38,313 bases of DNA from a virus: positions 1-38,313 of the IMG/VR virus record IMGVR_UViG_3300007346_000009. The stretch is one strand, 5' to 3'. The position numbers and the translations under genes are program-made. The notes under the pieces were generated by a model that saw nothing but the letters and a program-made list of their open reading frames with translations, ran no database searches and was not told the origin of the DNA. How positions within the stretch are numbered: the first letter of the stretch is position 1; every line of letters begins with the position of its first letter. Shown piece after piece: positions 8,394-16,462 of the stretch.

Positions 8394-11300
8394 AACCTCT
8401 CCTCTTTTGTTTTGTGTTTCCCAGTGCATCAATCAGAGCAGTATATCCAGCTCTATCGAGATCACGTGATTTCTCTAAGCTCCTGAGCAGATCCCTGTTC
8501 TTTCCCATTAGATTCTCAGCCAGCACTTTTCCGAGCTTATCATAATCGATTGAATTTCTTGATCCCTGTGCTGATTTCACTTTATCACTATATGAGAGAT
8601 TATTTCCGAACAGCCCCACATCGAGATTCGGGATATCATATTTCTGCCTGATTTTCTGAGCCTGAGCTGAGTGTGGATCCTCGCTGAGAGCTTTGCTTTC
8701 AGCGTGTGTGATGATTGGATATCCTCCTCCATCATACACGAGCTCAGCTCCTTTCTCTCCTACCCATTTGAATCCTGCTGGCGCATCTTTAGTACCCACA
8801 GCGAACTGAGGAATGGGCTGAGATGCGATGGCTGCGATTTCAGCTCCTCCTAAAACTCCGAACAGAATAGCATTCGCATAATCTCCATCAGTGAGTGCTT
8901 TCGTAACTGCCACAGCAGTATTGATGATTGCCTCGAATAGAGCGTTCTGCTTGTTGTTCGCTGCCTGTTTCTGCTGTGCTGCTTGCCTCTTTTGCTCATA
9001 CTCCTCTCGAGTGATTTCTCCAGCCTCGAGCCTAGCATCTAGATTCTGCATCTCGAAATCTAGAGCATTATTTTGAATTTCAGTGATTCTGCCAAATAGC
9101 TCCGTAGCTATATCTCCCGATGCCTGCACTGCATCTTTGAATGCCTGCTTTCTGTTCTCATCTCGCTCCTCATCCATTGCATCCAGCTCATCGATGAAAT
9201 CCTGATACTCTTTCAGCTCTTTACTGTTGAGATCAGCGAATCTCTCACTCTGCCTGAGCCTGAGCCCAGTGGCATCCTCCCCATGCGCTTCGTATAAAGC
9301 AATCATCGCATCGATTCGATTCGTTTCAATATCGAACATTTTCACAGCTCTCCCCTCCTCTCTCTCAATCCTTTCGTTTACTGATATCTTATCTAGATCT
9401 GCCTGTTTATTGATTGCATCTGCTCCCCTTTTTAGTGATTCCTGCCTGTTCTCCTCATCCATCTGAAAGAGCCTTTCCATCTCCTCTCGAGTGGCATCCA
9501 TTGCATTCGGAGGGATCATATCATTCTCGATCTTGAATGCCTTGAGTGCTTTCGTGGCATCCTCTTGTGCTTTCGTGAGCTCGCGAGTTTTGAGCTCCAT
9601 ATCTCCGATTGCTTTGATCCACTCAGCACTCCCGATCTCTGCCTCTGAGAATGTTGTTTTGAATGCTTTCAGCTCTTTCTGTAACTGCTTAATTGATCGC
9701 GTGTATTTTTCTGTTTCATCATTAGCTCCTCCACCTTTTTTGATGAGCTCCACATATCCAGCTAGAGCATCCATATATGCCAGCAGGCTCTCCTGATTTT
9801 CATCCACAGCCTCTGAGTTTTTTCGAGCTGCCTCTGCTGCTCTTTCTGTGCTCTCAGGCACTACTTGAAACCACGAATAATCATCTATTTCCTTTTTATA
9901 TCTCTCGTGAATAGCTCCCCACTTTGCAGCCTCATCATTCATCTCATCGTATGTACCTGAGGCTCTCTCGATTTCTCTTTCCAGCAGCCTGATCAGTTTT
10001 GTTTGATCAGTGATGGATCCCTCCATAGTCTTTTTGAATTGGGCTGCTCGATCAGTTCCTGCTTTGAAAGCAGCATCCAGCCCCTGCTCAGCCATAATCT
10101 CACGATATTCGCCTTTGAGCTTTTGGATGGTTATGGTAAGCCCTGCGATCACATCAGTGAGCCCCTGCACGAATCCTCGAGCTGTATCAGTTCCCTCCAT
10201 AGCGAGCAGTAATCCCTCCCAAGCTGATGCAGCTTTATCTACATCTCCCTTGAATGTATCTCTCATTATCTCTGCCATCTGCTCAGCAGAGCCAGCAGCT
10301 CCATCTAGAGCGATTTTTAAATCCTCCACTCCATCAATCCCAGCGATGAGCGTGAGGAATGCAGCTTTCGATCTCTCATCTGTGAGCTCTGTGGCTTTCG
10401 TGAGATCGATGTGCCCTTTTTGCAGAATCTTGAATGCTTTGATCAGATCCTCTGAGTTTTTCACTCCGAATCCGATCTCTTTCGCGAGCGTAGAGTTCTC
10501 ATCAGATAACTTGCTCAGGAGATTCTTGAGCCCTGTTCCTGCTATCGATCCTCTCAAGTTAGCATCTGCCAGCTTTCCGAGCAGTGCTGTGGTAGTTTCG
10601 ATATCTATGTTCGCAGCTTTAGCCACTGGAGCTACGAATTTCATCGCCTCTGAGAAATTTTCCATCCCCAGTGCAGATGATGTGAATGATTTAGCCATCA
10701 CATCCACCACTCTCTGAGTTTCTGATGCATCCATTCCGAATGCCCTAAGCACAGCTCCAGCAGTATCTGCTGCCTGCCCGAGATCTGATCCCGTAGCCTC
10801 AGCGAGTAGTAATGTTGCCTCAGTGGCTGAGAGTATCTCCTCCGTTGTGAATCCCAGCTTTGCATACGCTTCCTGTAATTCCCCCACTTGAGTGGCAGTA
10901 AATTTCGTGGAGGATCCGAGCCTCTTTGCATCTTTCTCCAGCTTTTGAAACTCTGCTCCAGTAGCTCCTGTGATAGCTTTCACTCGTGCCATCTGAGCCT
11001 CGAAATCAGCATTCACAGAGATGAGCTGCTTAAATCCCATCACTAGGGATGCAACCAATGTTACCACTCCGAATGCAGCAGCTATCTGCCTCCCGAGATT
11101 CATCATCGATCTGCCCAGCCCCTGAGCAGCTACTCCTGCCTGCTTAATGTTTTTCGGGAGCTGCTTTGTTCTGTTCGCTAGATCCTGCACAGATTTCGCT
11201 CCCTTGCCTGTTTCCTTGTTCAGCTTTTGCTGTTCGGATGTTTGCTTTTTAATATCAGCACTCCGTTTCTTGAATGCATTATTTGCCTGCTCAAATTTCT

Positions 11301-11403
11301 TTTGTTGATCCTTTGAGAGTGCCCCTATTGATTTCAGAGCATCTGCCACAGGTTTGAGCCCTGATGGATCTCCTACCCACTCAAGTATGATTTTTTCCGA
11401 CAC
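8383..11403 (-). CDS. tail tape measure protein
   Basis: 1006 residues, the longest gene. Residues about 1-100 are a charged coiled coil; 105-130 is a hydrophobic segment (FGVVTLVASLVMGF); 130-400 match the TP901-type tape-measure core, with the typical MENFSEAMKFVAPVAKA, IDIETTTALLGKLADANLRGS and ERSKAAFLTLIAG segments. Residues 440-870 are helical and coiled coil; a hydrophobic stretch (NAILFGVLGGAEIAAIA) precedes a C-terminal region with QFAVGTKDAPAGFKWVGEKGAE, which is common at tape-measure ends. It sets tail length and is ejected with DNA. It overlaps the end of the frameshifted chaperone frame by 23 bases and the following tail gene by 11. Its presence makes the phage a siphovirus with a moderately long non-contractile tail. 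Confidence 0.93.
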   Translation of the reverse strand: MSEKIILEWVGDPSGLKPVADALKSIGALSKDQQKKFEQANNAFKKRSADIKKQTSEQQKLNKETGKGAKSVQDLANRTKQLPKNIKQAGVAAQGLGRSMMNLGRQIAAAFGVVTLVASLVMGFKQLISVNADFEAQMARVKAITGATGAEFQKLEKDAKRLGSSTKFTATQVGELQEAYAKLGFTTEEILSATEATLLLAEATGSDLGQAADTAGAVLRAFGMDASETQRVVDVMAKSFTSSALGMENFSEAMKFVAPVAKAANIDIETTTALLGKLADANLRGSIAGTGLKNLLSKLSDENSTLAKEIGFGVKNSEDLIKAFKILQKGHIDLTKATELTDERSKAAFLTLIAGIDGVEDLKIALDGAAGSAEQMAEIMRDTFKGDVDKAASAWEGLLLAMEGTDTARGFVQGLTDVIAGLTITIQKLKGEYREIMAEQGLDAAFKAGTDRAAQFKKTMEGSITDQTKLIRLLEREIERASGTYDEMNDEAAKWGAIHERYKKEIDDYSWFQVVPESTERAAEAARKNSEAVDENQESLLAYMDALAGYVELIKKGGGANDETEKYTRSIKQLQKELKAFKTTFSEAEIGSAEWIKAIGDMELKTRELTKAQEDATKALKAFKIENDMIPPNAMDATREEMERLFQMDEENRQESLKRGADAINKQADLDKISVNERIEREEGRAVKMFDIETNRIDAMIALYEAHGEDATGLRLRQSERFADLNSKELKEYQDFIDELDAMDEERDENRKQAFKDAVQASGDIATELFGRITEIQNNALDFEMQNLDARLEAGEITREEYEQKRQAAQQKQAANNKQNALFEAIINTAVAVTKALTDGDYANAILFGVLGGAEIAAIASQPIPQFAVGTKDAPAGFKWVGEKGAELVYDGGGYPIITHAESKALSEDPHSAQAQKIRQKYDIPNLDVGLFGNNLSYSDKVKSAQGSRNSIDYDKLGKVLAENLMGKNRDLLRSLEKSRDLDRAGYTALIDALGNTKQKRRGYAT

Positions 11404-12180
11404 GATGCATCACATTTCGTTTCTCGTATGGTCTTATCACTACCTCATTCAGATTGAAATAGTAATCGTGGATCGTCCATCCATTTAACAAATGTAACGA
11501 TCTCTCATCTCCCTCACATAGTAGATCTACTCTCGATCTATATGCAGCTTTACGAGATTCGGAGAAAATTTCCCCGAGAGATTTCTCAAGTGATCGCGAT
11601 TCACTTTCTCTATCAGAGCTGAATAGCTCAGGAAACTCCCATCGAATCCGTTTAAGAAGGGCATCAGCTTGCTCACTGGCTGCTGCAAAAAAAAACTCTC
11701 CACATCCTGCTCCTGTTTCCATCTCTCGATCTTTTGCTTTGCATATCCGATCTCATACGTTGATGGATCCTCATTCGCATCAAAAAATACTATCGATGCG
11801 AGTTTATATGCCTGATCAGGAATAACGATCCAATCCAGCCTCTGCTTTAATTGCTCGTTAGCTGAGTTTATACGCGATATCTCATCCAGCGTGATACTCT
11901 TACTCAATAGCTCCGAGATGAGAGCTGTATGCTCTCTTAAATAGTTCAGATCGCATTTCATCTGTAATTCCTCGTATGCGTGAATCGCTTCGAGCCCTCG
12001 CTGATATGGGATGTTGAAAATATCATCCATCGTGTAATACCACACTCCCCCACTCTTGAATGCTGGCTTTATCACAAACTTATTCTCAGGGAATGCCTTT
12101 TTCGGAGGAACGAGCCCTGCTGCTGATTTGTTTAGCTTTTTCGTGAGCCACTCACTGAATCTCTGTTTTGTTTTTCTCAT
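11381..12180 (-). CDS. tail assembly chaperone, -1 frameshift fusion product (G-GT type)
   Basis: If ribosomes slip back one base on the T9 run (minus strand, 11695-11687), the product is about 266 residues: the first 164 residues of the 11527-12180 gene joined to about 102 residues read in the -1 frame to the stop at 11381. The downstream frame has no start of its own at a sensible place, is highly charged and helical (SRSLEKSLGEIFSESRKAAYRSR), and ends inside the tape-measure start. This copies the known gpG/gpGT arrangement upstream of tape measures in siphophages, where the longer product recruits tail tube protein to the tape measure. Frameshifting itself is inferred. Confidence 0.72.
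11527..12180 (-). CDS. tail assembly chaperone, unshifted product (G type)
   Basis: 217 residues, read straight through the T9 run. The N-terminus is basic (MRKTKQRFSEWLTKKLNK); the middle is helical with SGGVWYYTMDDIFNIPYQRGLEAIHAYEELQMKCDLNYLREH. The last 53 residues (after residue 164) lie over the -1 frame of the fusion protein, so this DNA is read in two frames. Position directly before the tape measure gene and the slippery run identify it as the tail assembly chaperone. Its start overlaps the stop of the preceding gene by ATGA. Confidence 0.75.
   Translation of the reverse strand: MRKTKQRFSEWLTKKLNKSAAGLVPPKKAFPENKFVIKPAFKSGGVWYYTMDDIFNIPYQRGLEAIHAYEELQMKCDLNYLREHTALISELLSKSITLDEISRINSANEQLKQRLDWIVIPDQAYKLASIVFFDANEDPSTYEIGYAKQKIERWKQEQDVESFFLQQPVSKLMPFLNGFDGSFLSYSALIEKVNRDHLRNLSGKFSPNLVKLHIDRE
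11687..11695 (-). other. programmed -1 frameshift site (T TTT TTT in a run of nine T)
   Basis: On the minus strand the run of nine T follows GAGAG and precedes GCAGCAGCC. In the zero frame it reads AGT TTT TTT TTG, giving a T TTT TTT slippery heptamer at 11695-11689. Both frames stay open for more than 50 codons after it. Confidence 0.7.
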
Positions 12181-12392
12181 TGTGTGAAATGTTGATACCT
12201 GAGAGAATCTACGCTCCCACCTGATATGATGATTCCGTTTTTCTTGTATCTGAATACTTTCGAGAGTTTATAAATCACGATCTCCTCTCCAGCTCTCTGT
12301 GGATGAGTATATGTATTCTTACTATTTCCCGAGCAGGAGGAGCATTTCTTTTTAATCCATCCTTTCCCAGTTAGCAGATGATGATAGTGCAT
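12177..12392 (-). CDS. hypothetical protein with CxxC motif
   Basis: 71 residues. A basic N-terminus is followed by KKKCSSCSGNSKNTYTHPQRAG, a single CxxC that could bind zinc as a dimer, then a beta-rich second half (IVIYKLSKVFRYKKNGIIISG). It lies between a membrane-protein gene and the tail chaperone gene with ATGA overlap to the latter, so it is co-transcribed with tail genes. Function unknown. Confidence 0.55.
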   Translation of the reverse strand: MHYHHLLTGKGWIKKKCSSCSGNSKNTYTHPQRAGEEIVIYKLSKVFRYKKNGIIISGGSVDSLRYQHFTQ

Positions 12393-12396
12393 TGAT

Positions 12397-12795
12397 TTAG
12401 TTTTCGTTTATATACGATTGATCATCCATATATCTGAGCTCCTGATACTCTGCCAGTATCTGCATTGATTTTATATGGCTCAGTGCTAAGCTCAGGAGAG
12501 AGTTCGCCCCTATACAGCAGAGCACTGATGGAATCAATCCGAGAGCTGGAGCTGGAATGAAAGAAAGAACAAACCACTCAACAGAGCTGATCTGATCAGA
12601 TCCTGATGATATTATCCACATAGTTAATCCATAGAATCCTCCCATACAAGGTAAGCACGTGAATAATGGCTTTAAAAATGGAGCAGGGATGAGCTGTGAG
12701 AGCTTATCTCCTAGAGATTTGAATATCATATCCTCCCACGTGAGAACTACGTGCACAGACAGCGAGATGAGTGATGTGATTATAATCAGAATCAT
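12397..12795 (-). CDS. hypothetical membrane protein
   Basis: 132 residues with about three hydrophobic segments: 1-20 (MILIIITSLISLSVHVVLTW), about 44-66 with CLPCMGGFYGLTMWII, and about 72-107 (FVLSFIPAPALGLIPSVLCCIGANSLLSLAL). The C-terminus is charged and cytoplasmic-looking. The CLPCMGGF motif after a proline-rich loop recurs in small phage inner-membrane proteins encoded near tail genes in Bacteroidota phages. It overlaps the upstream gene by ATGA. Function unknown; an entry or holin-like role cannot be excluded. Confidence 0.6.
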   Translation of the reverse strand: MILIIITSLISLSVHVVLTWEDMIFKSLGDKLSQLIPAPFLKPLFTCLPCMGGFYGLTMWIISSGSDQISSVEWFVLSFIPAPALGLIPSVLCCIGANSLLSLALSHIKSMQILAEYQELRYMDDQSYINEN

Positions 12796-13208
12796 TCAGT
12801 TTCTGTATATCCGTATCCGTACCCAGTGAGAGGAGTTTCATCAGATATCTCTGTGATGGGAGTGAAACTGAACGCGATACAGGAATAATCCTCCTCGCAT
12901 ATAGTGATATCTATACCCTCACACAGATCATCATTCCCATTTACTCCTAGAATTTTGAATATGAAAATCCCAGCGTGAGCATTGAATAATCCCTCAGGAA
13001 ATCCAGTTACAGGAATCTCAATTTCCTCATCTGAATTGATGATTCCATTCCCTTTATATTTCGCTCCGAATTTATCCTCTATTTCCCACGAGATTTCAGT
13101 TCCATCTGATAATCCAGTAGGGAGCGTGAATCCCGATGATGGGCACGCATCTGTGATGTAGTTATAACATTCTGAGCAGTTTCTCGATATGATGTATTCT
13201 GATGCCAT
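12792..13208 (-). CDS. hypothetical cysteine-rich structural protein
   Basis: 138 residues from the ATG at 13208 (MASEYIISRNCSECY); an in-frame ATG further upstream (13250) would place a hydrophobic peptide in front but lies beyond the probable promoter box. The sequence is beta-rich with cysteines in NCSECYNYITDAC and ITICEEDYSC, resembling other small tail or neck accessory proteins of this genome. It is the first gene of the minus-strand tail block, divergent from the plus-strand module. Function unknown; structural role inferred from position. Confidence 0.6.
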   Translation of the reverse strand: MASEYIISRNCSECYNYITDACPSSGFTLPTGLSDGTEISWEIEDKFGAKYKGNGIINSDEEIEIPVTGFPEGLFNAHAGIFIFKILGVNGNDDLCEGIDITICEEDYSCIAFSFTPITEISDETPLTGYGYGYTETE

Positions 13209-13212
13209 CTCA

Positions 13213-13220
13213 CAAAGATA
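13213..13220 (-). promoter_or_regulatory. candidate -7 box (TATCTTTG) of the tail operon
   Basis: TATCTTTG on the minus strand matches TAnnTTTG and lies 4 bases before the ATG at 13208, so the transcript would be almost leaderless. No good TTG is found 19-21 bp upstream; a T8 run occupies that place. It would fire divergently from the plus-strand gene at 13328. Confidence 0.4.
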
Positions 13221-13327
13221 TGGGAGAGGGATGATGAAAAAAAACATCACAAACGTGCTCCGTTTTATAGATTTTATATATATTCGCTCTCAGAAACAAA
13301 CAAAAAAACACCTTAAAAACAGAGAAA

Positions 13328-14116
13328 ATGAAAATCGAGAATAAAATCATCACACGAATCCTCACAGAGCTGGAGAGTAAAATCTCCGAGCTCGTGGATA
13401 TGAGAATCGCAAAGTATGAGGAGGAGAGAGGAACTCCTGCTCCGAGATGGATGGCTGATGATATCAGAATGCATCTCACTATGGATCTATGTAAAGCAGT
13501 GGAGAAATACACCCTGAGCACTGATGAGCTCGTGGAGATTATCTGTGGGAGCGTATCTGCTGGATGCATTCGTATCGATGCCACTGTGATGAGAGATGGC
13601 TCATCGTATGCTTTCAGCACTGATGTGATCTATGCAGGAGGATACAACGTGCAGAGGCTGCATATCAGATACATCACGAAAACGAACCTGCCGAAAATCA
13701 GTGCTCCTGAGATGCCAGTATTAAAGAGATTGAAAGGCATTTTAAAGCTCGAGAATAAGCTCAGAGATACTGAGCAGATCATCAGTATGAATGAGGCAGT
13801 ATTAAACAGATTACAGGATGAGCAGTTGAAATCAAAACTGAATGATAAGCAGCTCGAATCTCTAGCCATTGAGAGGAGAGGAGAGGAGTTCAATCTGCTC
13901 ACGATGAAATGGAGTGATCTGAATGAATATGGCAAGGAAACTCACAAGAGCCCTGAGGGATTCGCTGAGTATCAGCAGGAGGAGCTGGAGAGAGATGTTC
14001 AGAGCCTGAGAAATCGATACAGAGCCTCTGCTGCACGCATCCCGAGAATAATCAAGGATATAGAGAAACTGAGGAGCAAAGCTCAGAGCATACGCGATCA
14101 GATCGCAGAGCTCTGA
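13328..14116 (+). CDS. hypothetical coiled-coil protein (first gene of plus-strand module)
   Basis: 262 residues. Residues 1-45 and about 130-262 are strongly helical and charged (ELESKISELVDMRIAKYEEE; LKLENKLRDTEQIISMNEAVL; ELERDVQSLRNRYR), with a globular beta-containing part between (residues 70-125, CGSVSAGCIRIDATVMRDGSS). The start is preceded by AAAAACAGAGAAAATG, the same motif seen before many minus-strand early genes. It has its own terminator just downstream and points against the main operon. Function unknown; expression as an independent moron-like unit is inferred. Confidence 0.7.
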   Translation: MKIENKIITRILTELESKISELVDMRIAKYEEERGTPAPRWMADDIRMHLTMDLCKAVEKYTLSTDELVEIICGSVSAGCIRIDATVMRDGSSYAFSTDVIYAGGYNVQRLHIRYITKTNLPKISAPEMPVLKRLKGILKLENKLRDTEQIISMNEAVLNRLQDEQLKSKLNDKQLESLAIERRGEEFNLLTMKWSDLNEYGKETHKSPEGFAEYQQEELERDVQSLRNRYRASAARIPRIIKDIEKLRSKAQSIRDQIAEL

Positions 14117-14139
14117 TCAGCTCTGCTGGCACTGGAGAG

Positions 14140-14168
14140 AGAGGGATGGTTTTCATTCCTCTTTTTTT
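14140..14168 (+). terminator. rho-independent terminator after the 13328 gene
   Basis: AGAGGGATG (14140-14148) pairs with CATTCCTCT (14154-14162; one G-T pair) around a 5-base loop, followed by T7. The 3' arm and tail (CATTCCTCTTTTTTTATGCC) are almost identical to those of the terminator at 37790-37815. Confidence 0.8.
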
Positions 14169-14173
14169 ATGCC

Positions 14174-14181
14174 CTATTTTT
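14174..14181 (+). promoter_or_regulatory. candidate -7 box (TATTTTTG) of the transferase operon
   Basis: TATTTTTG lies after the preceding terminator and about 33 bases before the ATG at 14215. It matches TAnnTTTG; no clear TTG is present at the expected distance upstream. Confidence 0.3.
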
Positions 14182-14214
14182 GAGCTTGAATTTTAATCAC
14201 TTAAATACCAAGAA

Positions 14215-14676
14215 ATGAAAAAGTTGATCACATTGGGCATTCTTACAGCCATCACAGAAAACCTCTCTCAGAGAGATGATTTTAACCCGAAAAAAAATGG
14301 AGTTCTTGAGATTGATTGTGGAGATGGAGGAATCGCTCAGGCTCTGAAAGATGTAGGGATCACACGATATCATGGAGTGAGCAAATCTGCTGATCTGATC
14401 GCTGCTGCCAAGAAAAACGTAAAAGGATATACTAAGAAATTTCACGTGAAAGATACATCCAGCGAGGAGGTACTTTCTCATCCTCACGATGTGATCATCT
14501 GCGCTCAGGGAGCTTGCCCATACGATATCATCCCATCAGGAAATCCTCTGATCGTGGTAACGAGAGGAGAGGAATCTTGGGGCTCTTGCTGCCTCAAGCT
14601 CGCTCCGTACTTTGCAAAGGGAGCTAAAACAGTTCAGCACGCTGATTTATTTCTCACAATTGGAGTGAAAGCGTGA
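14215..14676 (+). CDS. small SAM-dependent methyltransferase-like protein
   Basis: 153 residues. VLEIDCGDGGIAQALKDVG (residues about 29-47) matches class I methyltransferase motif I (E/DxGxGxG), followed by YHGVSKSADLIAAAKKN (motif II region) and DVIICAQGACPYDII where motif IV is expected. It is shorter than usual (200-300 residues), so it may be a minimal or degraded fold. It heads a tight plus-strand cluster: its stop overlaps the GTG start of the next gene. Substrate unknown; co-location with sugar and sulfate transferase-like genes suggests glycan modification. Confidence 0.55.
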   Translation: MKKLITLGILTAITENLSQRDDFNPKKNGVLEIDCGDGGIAQALKDVGITRYHGVSKSADLIAAAKKNVKGYTKKFHVKDTSSEEVLSHPHDVIICAQGACPYDIIPSGNPLIVVTRGEESWGSCCLKLAPYFAKGAKTVQHADLFLTIGVKA

Positions 14677-15215
14677 GAATAGTTGTGGGCACATATTACC
14701 GAACAGGGAGCACGTGGCTGTACAATGCCATCAGGCTCTCCTGTATCGAGGCAGGGCTCTCAGTGAGCCACACTGGAAACACTGAGCTCATCGAATACAA
14801 TACTGATGTGATTATCCATAAAGTGCACAATCACTCTCAAGAGCTGGAGGATGCTGCTGATCATATTTTCACAATTGAGAGAGATATCAGAGAGGCAGAT
14901 GCATCATTCCTGAGGGCATTTAAACATCCTATTGATCACATTGATAGAGCTCTCTCCATTGGAGCAGCTCGCAGATGGAGAGAGGCTGCTGATCGCGTAT
15001 TTCAGTTTCGTGATATCGCTGGAGATTCTATGCTAATAATCACTAGCATCCTGCACGTTCTAAAACTGAAAAAGGGATCTCAGTTCATCATTCGAGTATA
15101 TGATAAACTGCTCCAGCTCCAGCCTCCCACAGAGAAAATTCAGGATCCTGAGAGCTTGTATTTCTGTAATCACATCACATCTGATGGATCTCACAGTTCT
15201 GATTCCAGTACATAA
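14673..15215 (+). CDS. sulfotransferase-like protein
   Basis: 180 residues from a GTG start in GTGA overlap with the preceding stop. TYYRTGSTWLYNAIRLS (RTGSTWL, residues 10-16) matches the 5'-phosphosulfate (PAPS) binding loop of sulfotransferases (KSGTTWL / RSGSTxL). IEYNTDVIIHKVHNHSQEL and HIFTIERDIREADASFLRAF correspond to the strands and the RD(P)-type 3'-phosphate-binding part. It is shorter than cellular sulfotransferases (250-350), so catalytic competence is uncertain; an alternative is another P-loop enzyme. It overlaps the following glycosyltransferase gene by 32 bases. A probable role is sulfation of a phage or host glycan. Confidence 0.6.
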   Translation: MRIVVGTYYRTGSTWLYNAIRLSCIEAGLSVSHTGNTELIEYNTDVIIHKVHNHSQELEDAADHIFTIERDIREADASFLRAFKHPIDHIDRALSIGAARRWREAADRVFQFRDIAGDSMLIITSILHVLKLKKGSQFIIRVYDKLLQLQPPTEKIQDPESLYFCNHITSDGSHSSDSST

Positions 15216-15849
15216 CACTCCAGCTCATCATCTCCTCGAGGCAGTACGCTGCATCACTGAGCAGGATGATGGAGGGAATCACAGAATTATTCTCATCGAT
15301 GATGCAAGCCATCGAAAGGATACGCTGTGGGCTCTCAAGTGGCTCTCTGAGCAGGATGGAATAGATCTGATCCGAATGAAATGGAACTCAGGCATCAGTG
15401 GAGCTCTGAATGAAGGGCACAGGCACGTGAAAACGGAATACGTAGCTCATATCGATAGTGATGATATCTGCTCTAGAAATAGATTCAGATTGATGATTGA
15501 AAGGCTCGAGCAGAATCCTGAGATTGATGTTCTCGGATGCCAGTTGTTTTCATTTTGGAATGATGATATCACAAGAGCTCCAGCATTCATCAGCCAGCAT
15601 CCAGTAAATCCTGAGCCGAATGAGGATGGGAGAGCGTGGCTCGTAAATCACGCGAGTATCATAATTAAACAAAAATCATTCGAGGCATCAGGAGGATATG
15701 CCACTGAACTATGGAGAGCTCAGGATGTAGATCTATGGAGCAGGATGTACGAGATGGGATTCATTTTTGAGAATCTCCCTGATGTTCTCTACGGATGGAG
15801 GAGGTATCGATCATCCTCCTCAGTATCATCTCCATCGATTGAATCATAG
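15184..15849 (+). CDS. family 2 glycosyltransferase
   Basis: 221 residues from the ATG at 15184 (MDLTVLIPVHNTPAH), the canonical GT2 N-terminus; an upstream in-frame ATG at 15100 would add 28 residues overlapping the previous gene. Donor-site residues are IILIDDAS (Asp39, Asp40), NSGISGALNEG and AHIDSDDIC (DSDD, residues 91-94, the DxD metal site). ALWRAQDVDLWSRM carries the acceptor-side ED/QDxxLW motif. The C-terminal Ser-rich tail (YGWRRYRSSSSVSSPSIES) is read over the end of the convergent FkbM gene, where GT2 enzymes normally have a further helix; the end may have been re-formed by recombination. Role: sugar transfer, acceptor unknown. Confidence 0.82.
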   Translation: MDLTVLIPVHNTPAHHLLEAVRCITEQDDGGNHRIILIDDASHRKDTLWALKWLSEQDGIDLIRMKWNSGISGALNEGHRHVKTEYVAHIDSDDICSRNRFRLMIERLEQNPEIDVLGCQLFSFWNDDITRAPAFISQHPVNPEPNEDGRAWLVNHASIIIKQKSFEASGGYATELWRAQDVDLWSRMYEMGFIFENLPDVLYGWRRYRSSSSVSSPSIES

Positions 15850-16462
15850 AACTCTCTCTCTCTTTAAGATAATGAGCGTGGAATGGGATGAACTTAATCC
15901 CAGCAGATTCGAGCAGATCCTGATACTCCTGATGCTTGTGTTTGATCGCGTGCACTTTCGGGATATCACTCGGAGCTCCACAGTATATATCGATGAATCT
16001 GTGAGTATTCGTGCCGATCAGATCCTCCATCATCATCAGCTCAGCTCCCTCGATATTGAATCTCAGGATCACAATATCTCCCAGCTTTCTCCCGAGAGGC
16101 TGCTCTTTTAGCATATTGATGAGCTCACTGGAGAGCTTTCGAGCTGGCACTGTGATACTCTTTCCGATCACGTTATTTTTTGAGCTGTGGATGGAGTTTC
16201 CCTCTCCATTTGTGGATGGGCTGAGAAACAGGCTCGCTGTGCCATTATGATCACAGATGGCAGCATTCCTGATGTGAATATTCTCATCATCAGAATATCT
16301 CATCTCGAGCCTCTGAGTGTATGATGGATGAGCCTCGTATCCATAAACGTGGAGCTCCAGCTCTTTCCCAGTGATTTCCCTGAGAGCACTCACAGTATCT
16401 CTCATCATCTCTATCTCTCGAGCCTCTTTGTGTAGCCCTATATCTATATACACTATTCTCAT
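15761..16462 (-). CDS. FkbM-family methyltransferase
   Basis: 233 residues. The N-terminus RIVYIDIGLHKEAREIEMM matches FkbM motif I (DIGahkG); HVYGYEAHPSYTQRL is the motif II acidic strand (E binding SAM ribose); IRNAAICDHNGTASLFLSPS and VILRFNIEGAELMMMEDL (the typical KxDIEGaE motif, here RFNIEGAE) complete the signature. FkbM enzymes O-methylate sugars or small metabolites. The gene follows the 16459-16755 gene with ATGA overlap and ends 89 bases inside the convergent GT2 gene, tail to tail. Together with GT2, sulfotransferase-like and methyltransferase-like neighbours it suggests a glycan-decorating set. Confidence 0.8.
   Translation of the reverse strand: MRIVYIDIGLHKEAREIEMMRDTVSALREITGKELELHVYGYEAHPSYTQRLEMRYSDDENIHIRNAAICDHNGTASLFLSPSTNGEGNSIHSSKNNVIGKSITVPARKLSSELINMLKEQPLGRKLGDIVILRFNIEGAELMMMEDLIGTNTHRFIDIYCGAPSDIPKVHAIKHKHQEYQDLLESAGIKFIPFHAHYLKERESSMIQSMEMILRRMIDTSSIRREHQGDSQK

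Noticed and set aside
10010-10717. Long plus-strand open frame (235 codons) over the tape-measure gene
   Set aside because: It is Ser/Ala/Pro-rich antisense of the tape-measure frame and has no start context; other plus-strand frames over 7-10 kb are of the same kind.
11381-11722. Independent 113-residue gene before the tape measure
   Set aside because: Its ATG lies inside the chaperone gene just before the T9 run; it is better explained as the -1 frame of the chaperone fusion.
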